DNA of 46,540 nt from Erysipelotrichia bacterium (GTDB taxonomy: Bacteria > Bacillota_I > Bacilli_A > Erysipelotrichales > Erysipelotrichaceae): NCBI GenBank assembly GCA_018333955.1, contig JAGXSD010000035.1, positions 1 to 46,540 of the forward strand. Reading direction: 5' to 3'. The notes under the pieces were generated by a model. It saw only the letters and a list, made by a program, of their open reading frames with translations, had not been told where the DNA came from and made no database searches. Shown piece after piece: positions 1 to 10,801 of this stretch; the first letter of the stretch is position 1; each line of letters opens with the position of its first letter. The position numbers and the translations under genes are program-made.

Positions 1-286
1 CCACTCGGATCAAGGGTTTCAGTATATTTCAACTGAATACCAGACTGTGTGTGAATCAAGGGGAATACTTATTTCGATGTCCAGAAAAGGAACCCCACTT
101 GATAACGCAGTCATAGAGAGTTTTCATTCATTACTGAAGAAAGAAACTCTATACAATAATGATATCAAATCTCATGACGAATACATCAAAATAGTGAAGT
201 CATGGTTAATCTTTTATAACACACGCAGAAGACGAAACAAAAAGTAGACACTTTTTTTAAGTGTCTACTCTATGGGGTGCACTTCA
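1..286 (+). mobile_element. IS3-family (IS150-like) element, right end only
   Basis: This is the 3' end of an insertion sequence cut by the window edge. It holds the transposase C-terminus followed by a probable terminal repeat ending near 286, which on the minus strand begins TGAAGTGCACCCC. That resembles the IS150-type terminus (TG..CTGCACCC). A hairpin, GTAGACACTT with AAGTGTCTAC (about 243-268), follows the transposase stop. The element abuts the stop codon of the decarboxylase pseudogene directly. The family call comes from the transposase; the exact boundary is inferred. Confidence 0.7.
2..247 (+). CDS. IS3-family transposase OrfB, C-terminal fragment
   Basis: The reading frame is open from base 2, before the first ATG, so this is the end of a longer gene. 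It encodes the end of the DDE integrase core. HSDQG carries the second catalytic Asp, and SRKGTPLDNAVIESFHS carries the Asn/Glu-containing stretch with the catalytic Glu typical of IS3/IS150 transposases. It ends in a basic YNTRRRRNKK tail. The N-terminal zinc-binding/HTH part and the first Asp lie outside the window. Confidence 0.85.
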   Translation, partial: HSDQGFQYISTEYQTVCESRGILISMSRKGTPLDNAVIESFHSLLKKETLYNNDIKSHDEYIKIVKSWLIFYNTRRRRNKK

Positions 287-1201
287 TCATTTAAAACTTT
301 CTAAGGTGTATTTTAACCCATCAACAAGTGGGGTCACATGACGAGTCATCAATGCATCGATACGACTTAAATCAGGTTGTCTTAATCGTGGATCATGTTC
401 TAAAGCGGACATATGAACACATTCAAGTTTTGATTGGGTCATTGTCTCAAAGGTTTGGATCAGGGTGTTTAAACTTATCTCTTCATTATTGCCACAATTA
501 ATGATACATCCTGGGGTTCCATGAAAGAAAACATGAAGCATTTGATCCACTGTGTCATCCACATAACTAAAACAGCGTGTTTGTTGACCATCCCCATAAA
601 TAGTGAGTGGTCTTTGATGTAAGTAAGCATAAATCATTTCAGTGATAATACGGCCATCATGAAGTTGCATGCGTGGTCCATAAGTATTAAAGAGTCGAAC
701 AGTTTTAATGTTAAGTTAGTATTCATGGGCATAAATATACCCTAAGGTTTCCATATAACGCTTGCTTTCATCATAACTTGCACGCAAAGATTGAATACTT
801 ACATTGCCATGATAGTCTTCACGTTGTGGATGTTCTAAGGGTTCTCCATACACTTCTGAGGTTGATACTAGTAGAGTTGGTGCATGATATTTAAGTGCAT
901 TATCAAGGACATGTTTACTTCCTATCCCAATCGTTAAGGCTGTCTTTAATGGATCTTTCATGTAATATTTTGGGGAAGCAATGGCCGCAAGATGAATCTG
1001 GGCCTCACATGTAATATCAAAGGGTTCACAGATATCATGAAACACAAAACGAAAATGAGGAGAATTAAGAAAAGGTTCAATATTTGCTTTTGTCGAGGTT
1101 TGAAAATTATCAATGCAAACAACCGTGTGCCCTACTTGCAGTAAGCGCTCACACATATGACTTCCAATAAATCCTGCTCCGCCAATCTCACTAATGTTCA
1201 T
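287..1201 (-). pseudogene. UDP-glucuronate decarboxylase-like SDR, nonsense-interrupted
   Basis: This is an extended short-chain dehydrogenase of the UDP-glucuronate decarboxylase (UDP-xylose synthase) type, which would convert UDP-GlcA to UDP-xylose. The N-terminal part has GGAGFIGSH (NAD site), STSEVYGEP and YDESK (the YxxxK pair). The C-terminal part has NTYGPRM and GDGQQTRCF, as in this family. A TAA at 716-718 interrupts the frame after AHEY, where the family continues without a gap, and the frame then resumes unchanged. The residues before GGAG (MNISEI) also differ from the usual ILVT. The C-terminus is at a normal position, and the IS end follows immediately. It is probably a relic of an older polysaccharide locus. 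Confidence 0.85.
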
Positions 1202-1258
1202 ACACCCTCACATTCAAAAACCATTATACATGAAAGTCATAACTTTGAGAAATAACAA

Positions 1259-1287
1259 TAAAAAGTGAGGATTGGTCGCCTCACTTT
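1259..1287 (-). terminator. Intrinsic terminator downstream of the aminotransferase
   Basis: AAAGTGAGG (1262-1270) pairs with CCTCACTTT (1279-1287) around an 8-nt loop. On the minus strand the stem is followed by TTTTTATTG, a good U-tract. It lies about 130 nt after the aminotransferase stop. Confidence 0.85.
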
Positions 1288-1416
1288 AATTGGAGATCTA
1301 TTGATTTTAATGGGGGGAAAAATCAAAAGACTTTTGTATTGTATCGCATCTTTTTTTAAAAAACAATGCGGAACACTTCATTTTTAACAGTTTTCTCCTC
1401 AAATTCAAAATAAAGG

Positions 1417-2625
1417 TTAAACGTTTATCCCTTTTTGCACAAATGTGTATTGTTTGATGGCTTCTTTAAGTAAATTTAAACCTTTTTCAAGGACCACCAC
1501 ATCATGCACAAAGGCTAAACGAATTTGATGGGCTCCCGATTTTGGGTTACTATAGAAGTCTTGAGCTGGAGCCACCACAATCGATTCATGATTCACATGA
1601 AAGTGTTCCACACACCATAAAGCAAACGCTTCAGCACTATGAAAAGGAGTATCCACTAAACAATAGAATGCCCCTTCAGGCACACTAACATGAATGCCTT
1701 CAATATCTTTTAATGCATTGACCATCACATTACGACGGCATTCATAGATTTCTGCGGTTTTCTTGATAAATGAAGGGGCAATGTTATATAAAGCTACCGC
1801 TCCAATTTGCTCTAAAGTGGGTGCACTTAAGCGAGCTTGGGCAAGTTTTCCAATTTCTTTCATAAGATTATGATTGCGTGAGGCAATCGCTCCAATTCGC
1901 GCGCCACAACTGCTATAGCGTTTAGATACACTATCAATTATCACGACATGATCATCCAGATCTTCAAGACTTGCGAATGAGCGGGATGGGATTTGATCAT
2001 AAACAATGCCGGTATACACTTCATCCACCACCAGATAAAGATGATGTTTAATGGCAATCTCTTTCAGCATTTCCATTTCATACTCACTATACACGGTTCC
2101 TGTTGGATTATTAGGATGCGTCAACAACATCGCCTTAGTTCTAGGTGTAATATGGGTTTCAATGTCTTGCATACTTGGTAAATGATAGCGATCACTCGCA
2201 TAGGTGGGAATCCCCTTCACCACCACATCCAGTTGCTTCATAAATGACACCGTATTAACATAGTATGGTTCTGGAATGAGCACTTCATCAAAAGGATCAC
2301 AGATCGCATTCATGACAAAGAATATGGCTTCAGATGAGCCTGTTGTGACGATGATTTCATTGGATTTAAAACTTATACCTTGGTGCTTAAAATAACCTTG
2401 TATGGCCTCAATAAGCGGTGGTATGCCAAGAGATGGTGCATAAGGAACATTATTTCCTTTAAAGTTTTGAATCGCATCAAAGAAACACTGAGGTGTTTCT
2501 AAATCGGGTTGGCCAATATTGAAATGAATGAAGGTTTTCCCTTCTTTTTTCTTCGCTTCAATCAGTGGAGTGAGTTTTCGTAAAGGAGAATCTTTGAGTT
2601 GAAGGACGCGTTTTGAGACTTGCAT
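1417..2625 (-). CDS. PLP-dependent class I/II aminotransferase
   Basis: This is an intact 402-aa fold-type I aminotransferase of the aspartate-aminotransferase superfamily. It has an N-terminal FNIGQPDLETP, THPNNPTGTVY (substrate/cofactor Asn), VVDEVY (pyridoxal Asp) and DSVSKRYSSCG with the Schiff-base Lys. The C-terminal IRLAFVHD contains the carboxylate-binding Arg. The open frame extends upstream to 2724, but family alignment supports the ATG at 2625 (MQVSKRVLQLKDSPLRKL); the SD there is weak. The substrate cannot be fixed from sequence. Its position among dead sugar genes could mean a sugar aminotransferase, but the sequence looks like an amino-acid type. It is the only intact enzyme in the first 6.6 kb. 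Confidence 0.85.
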   Translation of the reverse strand: MQVSKRVLQLKDSPLRKLTPLIEAKKKEGKTFIHFNIGQPDLETPQCFFDAIQNFKGNNVPYAPSLGIPPLIEAIQGYFKHQGISFKSNEIIVTTGSSEAIFFVMNAICDPFDEVLIPEPYYVNTVSFMKQLDVVVKGIPTYASDRYHLPSMQDIETHITPRTKAMLLTHPNNPTGTVYSEYEMEMLKEIAIKHHLYLVVDEVYTGIVYDQIPSRSFASLEDLDDHVVIIDSVSKRYSSCGARIGAIASRNHNLMKEIGKLAQARLSAPTLEQIGAVALYNIAPSFIKKTAEIYECRRNVMVNALKDIEGIHVSVPEGAFYCLVDTPFHSAEAFALWCVEHFHVNHESIVVAPAQDFYSNPKSGAHQIRLAFVHDVVVLEKGLNLLKEAIKQYTFVQKGINV

Positions 2626-2868
2626 AATGCACCACATTTTCTTGATTTTAATACTCATAACAGTATCAAAAACACTGATAAGATACAAGATGGAAATGAT
2701 ATGAATATTTGAATGTCTTGTCATGCATCATGATCAATATTTTAACGGTATTGACGATGAGTCTAAATGAAGTTATGTGAATGTGAATACATAATGCACG
2801 GGAAAATAATCAAAACTTAATAAACCCAATGATCAATGTATAAGCCATGAAATAACTATTTATAGAAT

Positions 2869-2890
2869 TTAAAAAAGTCCCTTAGGACTT
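2869..2890 (-). terminator. Intrinsic terminator of the sugar transferase pseudogene
   Basis: AAGTCC (2875-2880) pairs with GGACTT (2885-2890) around CTTA. The minus-strand transcript then runs into six U residues. The hairpin overlaps the stop codon. Confidence 0.75.
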
Positions 2891-4254
2891 AGATTGTTCA
2901 GGTGGGGTAACAAGTGCACTTACACCATCATGAGTAATGCCTTCGCTCTTTTCTTTCATAAACATAATCTTAACAGTGAGTAAGATGATATGAAGATCAC
3001 GCACAAAGGAATAGTTTTCAATATAGAAAAGATCAAGTTTAAGTTTATCGGAAGGCGTTGTATTATATTGCCCAAAGACTTGAGCATACCCACTTAATCC
3101 TGCTTTTACTTTGAGTCTATAAGAGAACTCAGGAATACTTTCTTCATAGATCTTCGCAATATCAGGTCGTTCTGGTCGTGGTCCCACTAAACTCATGTCT
3201 CCTTTGAGGATATTGATAAGTTGTGGCAGTTCATCCACATGGGTTGCTCTTAGTATTTTACCCAGGGGTGTAATGCGATGATCATTAAGACTTGCTAAAC
3301 GTGCCACTTGATCAGCTTCGGAATCAACTCTCATACTTCTAAACTTGATGATGTGAAAAATCTTACCACCTCGAGTAAGTCGCTCTTGTGTATAGAACAC
3401 TGGTCCACCATCATGAAGCTTAATGAGAAGGGATATAAGGACTAAGGGAATGAACAATATGATTAAGGCAATGAGTGATACAAACACATCAAATACGCGT
3501 TTAAAGAAGCGTTGTTCAAGTTTTAAACCACGATTATTGGCGAGTAAAAGTGGCGTATCAAATAAGTGTATGTTTAAAGACCCTCGAATAATAATATCGG
3601 AGATCTTAGGAGTCATAAAGACCCGCTTAGACTCCTTATAACACTCTTTTAAGATCTTATTACGATATTCTGAAGGCACATCTGAAATAATGACATCACT
3701 GTAATGTTTTAAGCTCTCTAATATTACATCCATGCCTTGACTTAAACGAACTGATTCGTGAATATCAAAGGAATCGTGATTGCCTTGCATTTTCTTTCGT
3801 AAATGAGAGGTTTCGTTCTCACCTAGAATCATCAACATTTTTGTAGGCCGAAAGTATTTGGTATAGATTAATTTGGAAAGAATACTCCAAATCATGACAA
3901 ATAAAAACTGAAGTCCAATCACTTCAACCAGAGGCCATAGCGGTAACATAATTCTCGCAATAAGGTCATTTGAGTGTAAATAAAAATATTCGCAAAGATG
4001 AGCGATAATGTATTGGTATAGACCACATCTGAGATGCGATTAAACCCTAATCGATTGCCTCCAAATAGGCGGATTAAAACATAGAGTAAGAAGATATATA
4101 GCCCAAGTAATGTCAAGTAACCACGGTCCCAAAATGGGTATCCAACCACATCATTAAAAAAGGATGCCCAAATTAAGCTATAGATTGTACTGTGAACCAC
4201 AAGAAGAAGCATTGATTGGAATAATACAATAAGTCTTCGTAATATTTCTTTCAT
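2882..4254 (-). pseudogene. Exopolyprenyl-phosphate sugar-1-phosphate transferase (WcaJ-like), frameshifted
   Basis: This is a polyprenol-phosphate sugar-1-phosphate transferase that would start a polysaccharide repeat on undecaprenyl phosphate. The N-terminal 111 codons (2-3 membrane helices, from ATG 4254 with a GGAG SD) are in one frame. The remaining 355 codons are in another. The break is near 3945-3955, where the frame leaves ...MTLLRE and re-enters at MLPLWPLVEVIGLQF; restoring one base joins them into a normal protein of about 455 aa. The C-terminal domain has the family signatures RVFDVFVSL, KFRSMR, DELPQLINILKGDMSLVGPRPE and the QVFGQYN turn. No slippery heptamer is visible, so it is called a pseudogene. 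A second, intact initiating transferase lies at 30794-31465. Confidence 0.85.
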
Positions 4255-4317
4255 GGATGGTCTCCTAGATTAGTTATTATTCTCCCAATTGTATTAAAAT
4301 CATATTCATACATTGAC

Positions 4318-4345
4318 ATTATACATGAGTTAACCTATTTGTTCA
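4318..4345 (-). promoter_or_regulatory. Candidate promoter of the sugar transferase pseudogene
   Basis: Minus strand: -35 TGAACA, 16-nt spacer, -10 TATAAT (plus-strand 4318-4323), about 64 nt upstream of the ATG at 4254. The -10 is perfect and the -35 matches 4 of 6. Confidence 0.5.
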
Positions 4346-4387
4346 TCATGATTAAGTCATTAACTTAATTAAACCATGATATTTAAT

Positions 4388-4956
4388 CTATTCAAACATT
4401 ACATGTCCTTCATCCATTGAGGTAATGCGGACTAATGCTTTCACCACTAATCCTTGATTTTTAGCATCGTTGAACCGTGTTGGAACGTTTTTTCAATGAC
4501 TACACCTGCACCAACACAATGAGCCTTTGAATGCTTTACAAGTTCCCATAAAGCTTTGAGTGATTCTCCATTGGCTAGAAAATCATCAATAATTAAGACA
4601 TGATCTTCTGGGCTTAAGAATGGTTTACTCACACGAAGTTGGTAGTGTTTTTGTTTTGTATAGGAGTAGACGGGTACTTAAAATACATCATCCTCTAAGG
4701 TTAAGGATTCAAATTTCTTGGCGTAGACCACAGGAACCTTGCAATGAAGACCAACTAAAGTGGCAATCGCAATGCCTGAGGCTTCCGCAGTGAGAATCTT
4801 GGTCATCTCGTGATCTTTAAATAATGATTTTAATTCTTGAGCAACCTCATTTAAAAACATCACATCAAGTTGATGATTAAAAAAACTATCCACTTTAAGA
4901 ATGTGGTTGTTAAGTACAATGCCTTCATTGAGTATTTTGTCTTTAAGTGCTTGCAT
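4388..4956 (-). pseudogene. xpt: Xanthine phosphoribosyltransferase, broken by a stop and a frameshift
   Basis: This would be Xpt, which converts xanthine and PRPP to XMP. The start is ATG 4956 (MQALKDKILNEGIVL, typical Xpt N-terminus) with SD AAAGGA. Diagnostic parts are VDSFFNHQ, TAEASGIAIAT, VPVVYAKK and the PRPP loop VLIIDDFLANGES. A TAA at 4678-4680 interrupts the frame after TLEDDVF, and the same frame resumes with VPVYSYTKQK. A further frameshift near 4480-4490 follows EKTFQ, and the true C-terminus GLVVKALVRITSMDEGHVMFE is in another frame, ending at 4388. Two independent lesions make recovery of function unlikely. Confidence 0.85.
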
Positions 4957-5076
4957 AGGGGTCCTTTTTGAAAAAATCAGGGTATATTGTTTATTTGAGT
5001 TACTCACTATATTAAATCATAAAAAAATGAGATTAATTTACAAATCATGTTTCCATGAATGCACAAAAGGAATTGT

Positions 5077-6457
<1,381 letters not shown>

Positions 6458-6667
6458 AAATACGAGCCATTCATAGGACATGATCTAAATATGACCTTCT
6501 TGTCTGATTTTTTCTATAAGGATGTCCATTGTAGAACCCTATGATTTTGAATAAGCATTAATGAAACGCGGATGATGGTCTTAATCAAATTCTTCAAAGA
6601 TCATAAACATGAGTAAACCGCTATGAAACAACCATCACTTAACTGAACCGTGTAATCATTCAAAACT

Positions 6668-9334
6668 CTAACCCCTTGGAATGTTCACCACATACCACTG
6701 TAATCCACGTTTGATCCAAAAGATGTTGTTGTAGACACCTGTAAATACTTCTTTCATTTCCCCTTTTATGAGGATTGTATTGTTTTTATCAATAACCAAG
6801 TATTTTCCCTTACTTATGACACTAAAATGGCTCATCGCTCCATTTGTTTGGACAAACTGATTATAGGTCGGTTCAATCAGAGTTTTCCCTGTATGATCAA
6901 GTAAACCCCATAAACCATTCTTTGCCTTCACCATGTAAACATTTTGATTATCATGGGTTACACTTCGTATATCCGTAAAATCAAAACGTGTCAGTGGTAC
7001 AATTTGATGTCCTGATTCGGTTTTTATAATGCTTAATAAGGCATACTCATCCATTAATCTATAGTCAGCGGCCTCTTCTTCACTCGCTCCACTTCCAACG
7101 ATTACACGCTGAGCAATTACAGTACGCTGTTGATTTATATGCGAAAGACTTGGTTTTTGTAGAACATCAGAATAATCAAACTCATAAATCCACTTTTTAG
7201 TGGTGTCATAATAGTAACCCTCGACATCCCAACCTCTTCCCCAGCAAGGCACCTCACGACTTAAATCTTCAGCAAACCCAACAAAATCTCCTTCTCGATA
7301 ACTGCATATTTGATTATCTGGACTTTCAAAGAAATGCGAATCATATATTGCAGGAACAATGAATCCATCAGGGGTCACAACACCGTACTTGCTATTGTGT
7401 TTATAGCTCCAATATCCTTCCTTAACAAACACAATCTCATCTGCTTGTAGATTTGCGATTAGAGTTTCTTCTCCTAATCGCTGAACTAGTTCAAGTTCTA
7501 CATCTTGAGTATAGGTATTTCCATGATATACCCATTGTAACGTTACAGCATTCTTACCTAATACCAAAGGATGCGCAAGATAAGCATTCCCATCCTTTTG
7601 AAGAACTGATCCATTAACTAAGACTTTCAATGTATCTTGATTGATTGGCACTATAGTAAAATCTCGTGAAATCACATGATAATATTCCACATCAATGGAA
7701 CTTATAACAAACTTACCATCTAAAAGCACCATAGGATGGGTTTTTATTTTATGAAAGGTGTGTGCATTAGAAATCGAAGCAAGTGGAATCTTAGTCTCAT
7801 TTATTGGGTATTCATATTCATATTTTATGAGGTTACTGGTATTGTAGAAAAATAAAGAAGATTCATGATATCGTCCAAACTCAAATTCATAGTAACCTAA
7901 TGCATTTAGAGGGGTTGCAAGCATGTTAGATGAGCTTATCACACCATCTATGCTTGCATACATTCCAACAACTACCTCACCACCAAATTTAAGCGGTCCA
8001 AGAAACTCAACTGCGGCACTTAATCCTATACCTGATTTAACATGGTAAGATCCTACTAACTCGATAGGAAGCTCTGGGAAATTAACTCTGTGTGAGGTGT
8101 ATGGAGCACACTCTATTGTACATCTTAGTGCAAAACCAAGGTCTATTTGTCCCTTAACTTCAAAATTTCCACCACCTGATGCTTCAAATGAGACAGGGAT
8201 ATCAAAATCAATGAAAAGATTAACGGTAGAAGACGAACTCATAGGAAACTTAACACCAAAAATCTTACCTTTAGGGGTTTTCATGCTCACTCTAGAACCT
8301 ACATTATCGAGCCAATCATTCACCTCATCAAAAGAAAGAGCACCTTCAATGATTGGATCTGGTTTTAACTGCGACATTAAACGTATAGATGGGGTCACAT
8401 TTGAAGAAACAAATAAGTTAGTGTTTGACAGTCCATCCACTTGTAAGGTTGCATCCGCCACTATTTCTAGTATAATTTGTAGCCCAAGTCGAGTTGTTTC
8501 TGGATTAGGGAACATTTCCACAACAACTTGAATTTTTCCTTGTTTATTTTTAACTTCAATCTTAAGTTCTGGTTTCTCTGTTGCCCCAACATGTGTCATG
8601 AATCGATTTAGAAACCCTTCTTCTTCAATCCATCGAATGATTTCATCTTCATACACAATGATATCTTTAGCTTCAAGTTTAAATGTTTTATATATTTCTA
8701 GTTCTTCATAAATCTCAGCCATTTCAGGCGTTTCAAATTGAGCGAGTTGACCATCACTATGAGGTGATAGATTGCTTATTTTCAGCGCTTTAGGAGTTCC
8801 TGACGTAGTATCCATGACAAGCAGTATATCCCCACCTTTAACCTCGTGTTTAAGTGGAATGATTGCACTATTTTCAGAAAGTAGTCTTACTTGACTGCGA
8901 CGAAGGTCTTGGACACTTTCCTTAAACTTTTCAATGAATACTTCTTTTTTCTTAACGATAAAGATGATTGTTCGAGCGTCCTGAAAATCTTCATTTTCAA
9001 AAAAAGCACCTTCTGGTAACATGAGTTGGTACTCTTCACCTGGAGTGTATCCACCTTGAGGAGATTGTATGGTTGTTTTATTGCCTTGTTGGGAGGTTCT
9101 CACATCGACGATGTCACCTTTAGAGTCTGTGACAATCAAACTCTTAGGAATATCACTTTTCACAACAAACTGAAAATCACGTCGAACTCCTTGGATGAGG
9201 TATTCTGCATTATCATCATGACTAATAAATACTTTGTATGCACTGCCTTGTTCACGTAACAGTGAAAAAGCCACTATAGCACTTATCACAACAACAATGA
9301 CACCAAAAGCAAGTATGATTTTTTTCCTTCTCAT
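6668..9334 (-). CDS. Membrane-anchored extracytoplasmic protein with WG-type repeats
   Basis: This is an intact 888-aa protein. I chose ATG 9334 (MRRKKIILAFG, SD AAAGGAAAC) over the TTG at 9352. A basic start and a hydrophobic stretch (about residues 5-25) look like a signal anchor with no lipobox. The middle (about 30-600) is beta-rich with many Val/Ile/Ser/Thr and matches no domain I recognise. The C-terminal third has WG-type beta repeats: SKYGVVTPDGFIVPAIYD near 660 and KNGLWGLLDHTGKTLIEPTY near 810, with degenerate copies between and after. WG repeats occur in many surface proteins without a known enzymatic role. No close operon partner exists. I cannot assign a function. Confidence 0.75.
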   Translation of the reverse strand: MRRKKIILAFGVIVVVISAIVAFSLLREQGSAYKVFISHDDNAEYLIQGVRRDFQFVVKSDIPKSLIVTDSKGDIVDVRTSQQGNKTTIQSPQGGYTPGEEYQLMLPEGAFFENEDFQDARTIIFIVKKKEVFIEKFKESVQDLRRSQVRLLSENSAIIPLKHEVKGGDILLVMDTTSGTPKALKISNLSPHSDGQLAQFETPEMAEIYEELEIYKTFKLEAKDIIVYEDEIIRWIEEEGFLNRFMTHVGATEKPELKIEVKNKQGKIQVVVEMFPNPETTRLGLQIILEIVADATLQVDGLSNTNLFVSSNVTPSIRLMSQLKPDPIIEGALSFDEVNDWLDNVGSRVSMKTPKGKIFGVKFPMSSSSTVNLFIDFDIPVSFEASGGGNFEVKGQIDLGFALRCTIECAPYTSHRVNFPELPIELVGSYHVKSGIGLSAAVEFLGPLKFGGEVVVGMYASIDGVISSSNMLATPLNALGYYEFEFGRYHESSLFFYNTSNLIKYEYEYPINETKIPLASISNAHTFHKIKTHPMVLLDGKFVISSIDVEYYHVISRDFTIVPINQDTLKVLVNGSVLQKDGNAYLAHPLVLGKNAVTLQWVYHGNTYTQDVELELVQRLGEETLIANLQADEIVFVKEGYWSYKHNSKYGVVTPDGFIVPAIYDSHFFESPDNQICSYREGDFVGFAEDLSREVPCWGRGWDVEGYYYDTTKKWIYEFDYSDVLQKPSLSHINQQRTVIAQRVIVGSGASEEEAADYRLMDEYALLSIIKTESGHQIVPLTRFDFTDIRSVTHDNQNVYMVKAKNGLWGLLDHTGKTLIEPTYNQFVQTNGAMSHFSVISKGKYLVIDKNNTILIKGEMKEVFTGVYNNIFWIKRGLQWYVVNIPRG

Positions 9335-9453
9335 CAATGTGTTTCCTTTCAACCACTCAAATAAGACGTTTTACATATTCATCCAATGAGTGACATTATT
9401 CTATAGATGAAGTTACATTGAAATAATTAATCATGAATACTAACCAATAAAAA

Positions 9454-9488
9454 ACGACGATATAAGTTGTGCTTAACTTTTATCGTCG
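9454..9488. terminator. Bidirectional intrinsic terminator
   Basis: ACGACGATA (9454-9462) pairs with TATCGTCG (9481-9488), with an inner AAGTT/AACTT stem. T-runs follow on the plus strand (TTGTTTTTT) and A-runs precede it, giving a U-tract on the minus strand. It separates the dead dehydrogenase from the WG-repeat gene. Confidence 0.8.
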
Positions 9489-9635
9489 CTTGTTTTTTGA
9501 TTATCACCCATACTATTACCCCATTGAGGCAATTATAGCATAACTTGTGAAAACATGAACATGGATTTTGAATGAGTTTTTTAGTATAAATCAGTTTGAT
9601 ACATGGAGTGCTGTTTGATTTATATTAAATTATCA

Positions 9636-10640
9636 TTAGAGTCTTAAGATTGTAAGGCCTGCTTTTTCATAGTTATTTTTTGGATAGATTCCTATAACAT
9701 CATACACTATGGTTGCCTTTCTTTAAGGAGTGTTTTAATTGCTTGAGCATTCCACGATTTAAAGAGTGTGTGTCACACTGTGAGAATAAGGGCATCACAG
9801 TCATAAATTTCTTCAAGTGTAACGATATGATAGTGTCCATTAATGTTTTGGGGGTGTTTCTTGAACAAGAGAATCATACAAGACAGGTGTAATACCCACT
9901 TCATTAAGATGAGGAATCATATCAAAGACCTTAGAATTTCGTATATCCACTGCATTTTCTTTGAATGTAAAACCTAAGATTGCAACCTTTGCACCTTTGA
10001 CTTTAGTTTCTTGAAGAAAAAGTTTTATGAGTTGATTGACAATAAACTGTGGCATTCCATCATTGATTTGTCGTGCTGGAGCAATGATTTGGCTTTGATA
10101 GCCTAATCGTTGCTTCATAAATGAAGTAATATAGATCGACTCCAATGCAGTGTCCTCCAACCAGTCCTGGAGCAAAGCCTAAAACATTTCATTTCGTATT
10201 CATAGCTTCAATGACTTCTAGGGTATCAATATTCATTTTTTCAAAGACCATGGCACATTCATTGAGGAAGGCAATGTTGATGTCTCGTTGGGCATTTTCT
10301 ACCACTTTAGCAACTTTCATATCTTTAATACTACTGACTGAATGGACTTTGGCTTTGATATTGGTTTGTTAGAATTTGGTGATCTCATGTGTGCTTTCTT
10401 CATCTATACCAAAGACTATCTTTGTAATGTTTTCTAAGGTATTCTTTTTATCTTGAAGGTTTATTCTTTCTGTAAAGTATCTACTTTAAAGTTTTGTGGG
10501 CATTATAAAGATGAATGTGTTTCAAATAATGGTAAAGATAAATTTTGAGTTACTACTGGATGGAAAGTGGATTCATAGATGACTATGTCACCTAGTTGTA
10601 GAATGATTCTTAAAGCTTTGGTGACGTTTAAGATATGATT
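9636..10640 (-). pseudogene. Nucleotide-sugar dehydrogenase (WecC/TviB-type) remnant
   Basis: This is a decayed UDP-sugar 6-dehydrogenase, a family that makes UDP-uronic or UDP-aminouronic acids. Recognisable pieces in shifting frames are GDIVIYESTFHPVVT (about 10560), SSIKDMKVAKVVENAQRDINIA (10240-10330, the tetramer helix), [10 protein letters not shown] with the catalytic-Cys-type motif (about 10150-10170), the longest open piece [15 protein letters not shown]...GFTFKENAVDIRNSK (9840-10175) and VYDVIGIYPKNN near the end. Many frameshifts and stops are present. The N-terminal Rossmann part is missing next to the IS21 remnant, consistent with truncation there. Confidence 0.75.
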
Positions 10641-10754
10641 TAATGTTTACGTCACCTAACTAATACACAGCGTCGTTTTAGTTAGAGCCATCTCATCGTT
10701 CAAATAAAACCAGTTCATCGCTTATTGAGAGCTATAATTATATATCGTACAGTT

Positions 10755-10788
10755 AAGTTGCACAGAAAATATCCGTGCAACTTTTTTG
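10755..10788 (+). terminator. Terminator hairpin just upstream of istA
   Basis: AAGTTGCAC (10755-10763) pairs with GTGCAACTT (10775-10783), followed by a T-run on the plus strand. It would block read-through from outside into istA, a common insulation strategy in IS elements. Confidence 0.7.
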
Positions 10789-10801
10789 TGCATTATGGAG
10801 G

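Noticed and set aside
2882-4254. Programmed frameshift in the sugar transferase
   Set aside because: No slippery heptamer or downstream structure is visible at about 3945-3955, and neighbouring genes show similar random lesions.
4957-5056. Purine riboswitch upstream of xpt
   Set aside because: The space is only about 100 nt and lacks the conserved loops of the purine aptamer.
8097-8531. Plus-strand 144-aa frame inside the WG-repeat gene
   Set aside because: It is antisense to a clearly coding frame, with no SD or recognisable domain. The same applies to other antisense frames over 22,700-23,100, 30,800-31,200 and 33,200-34,100.
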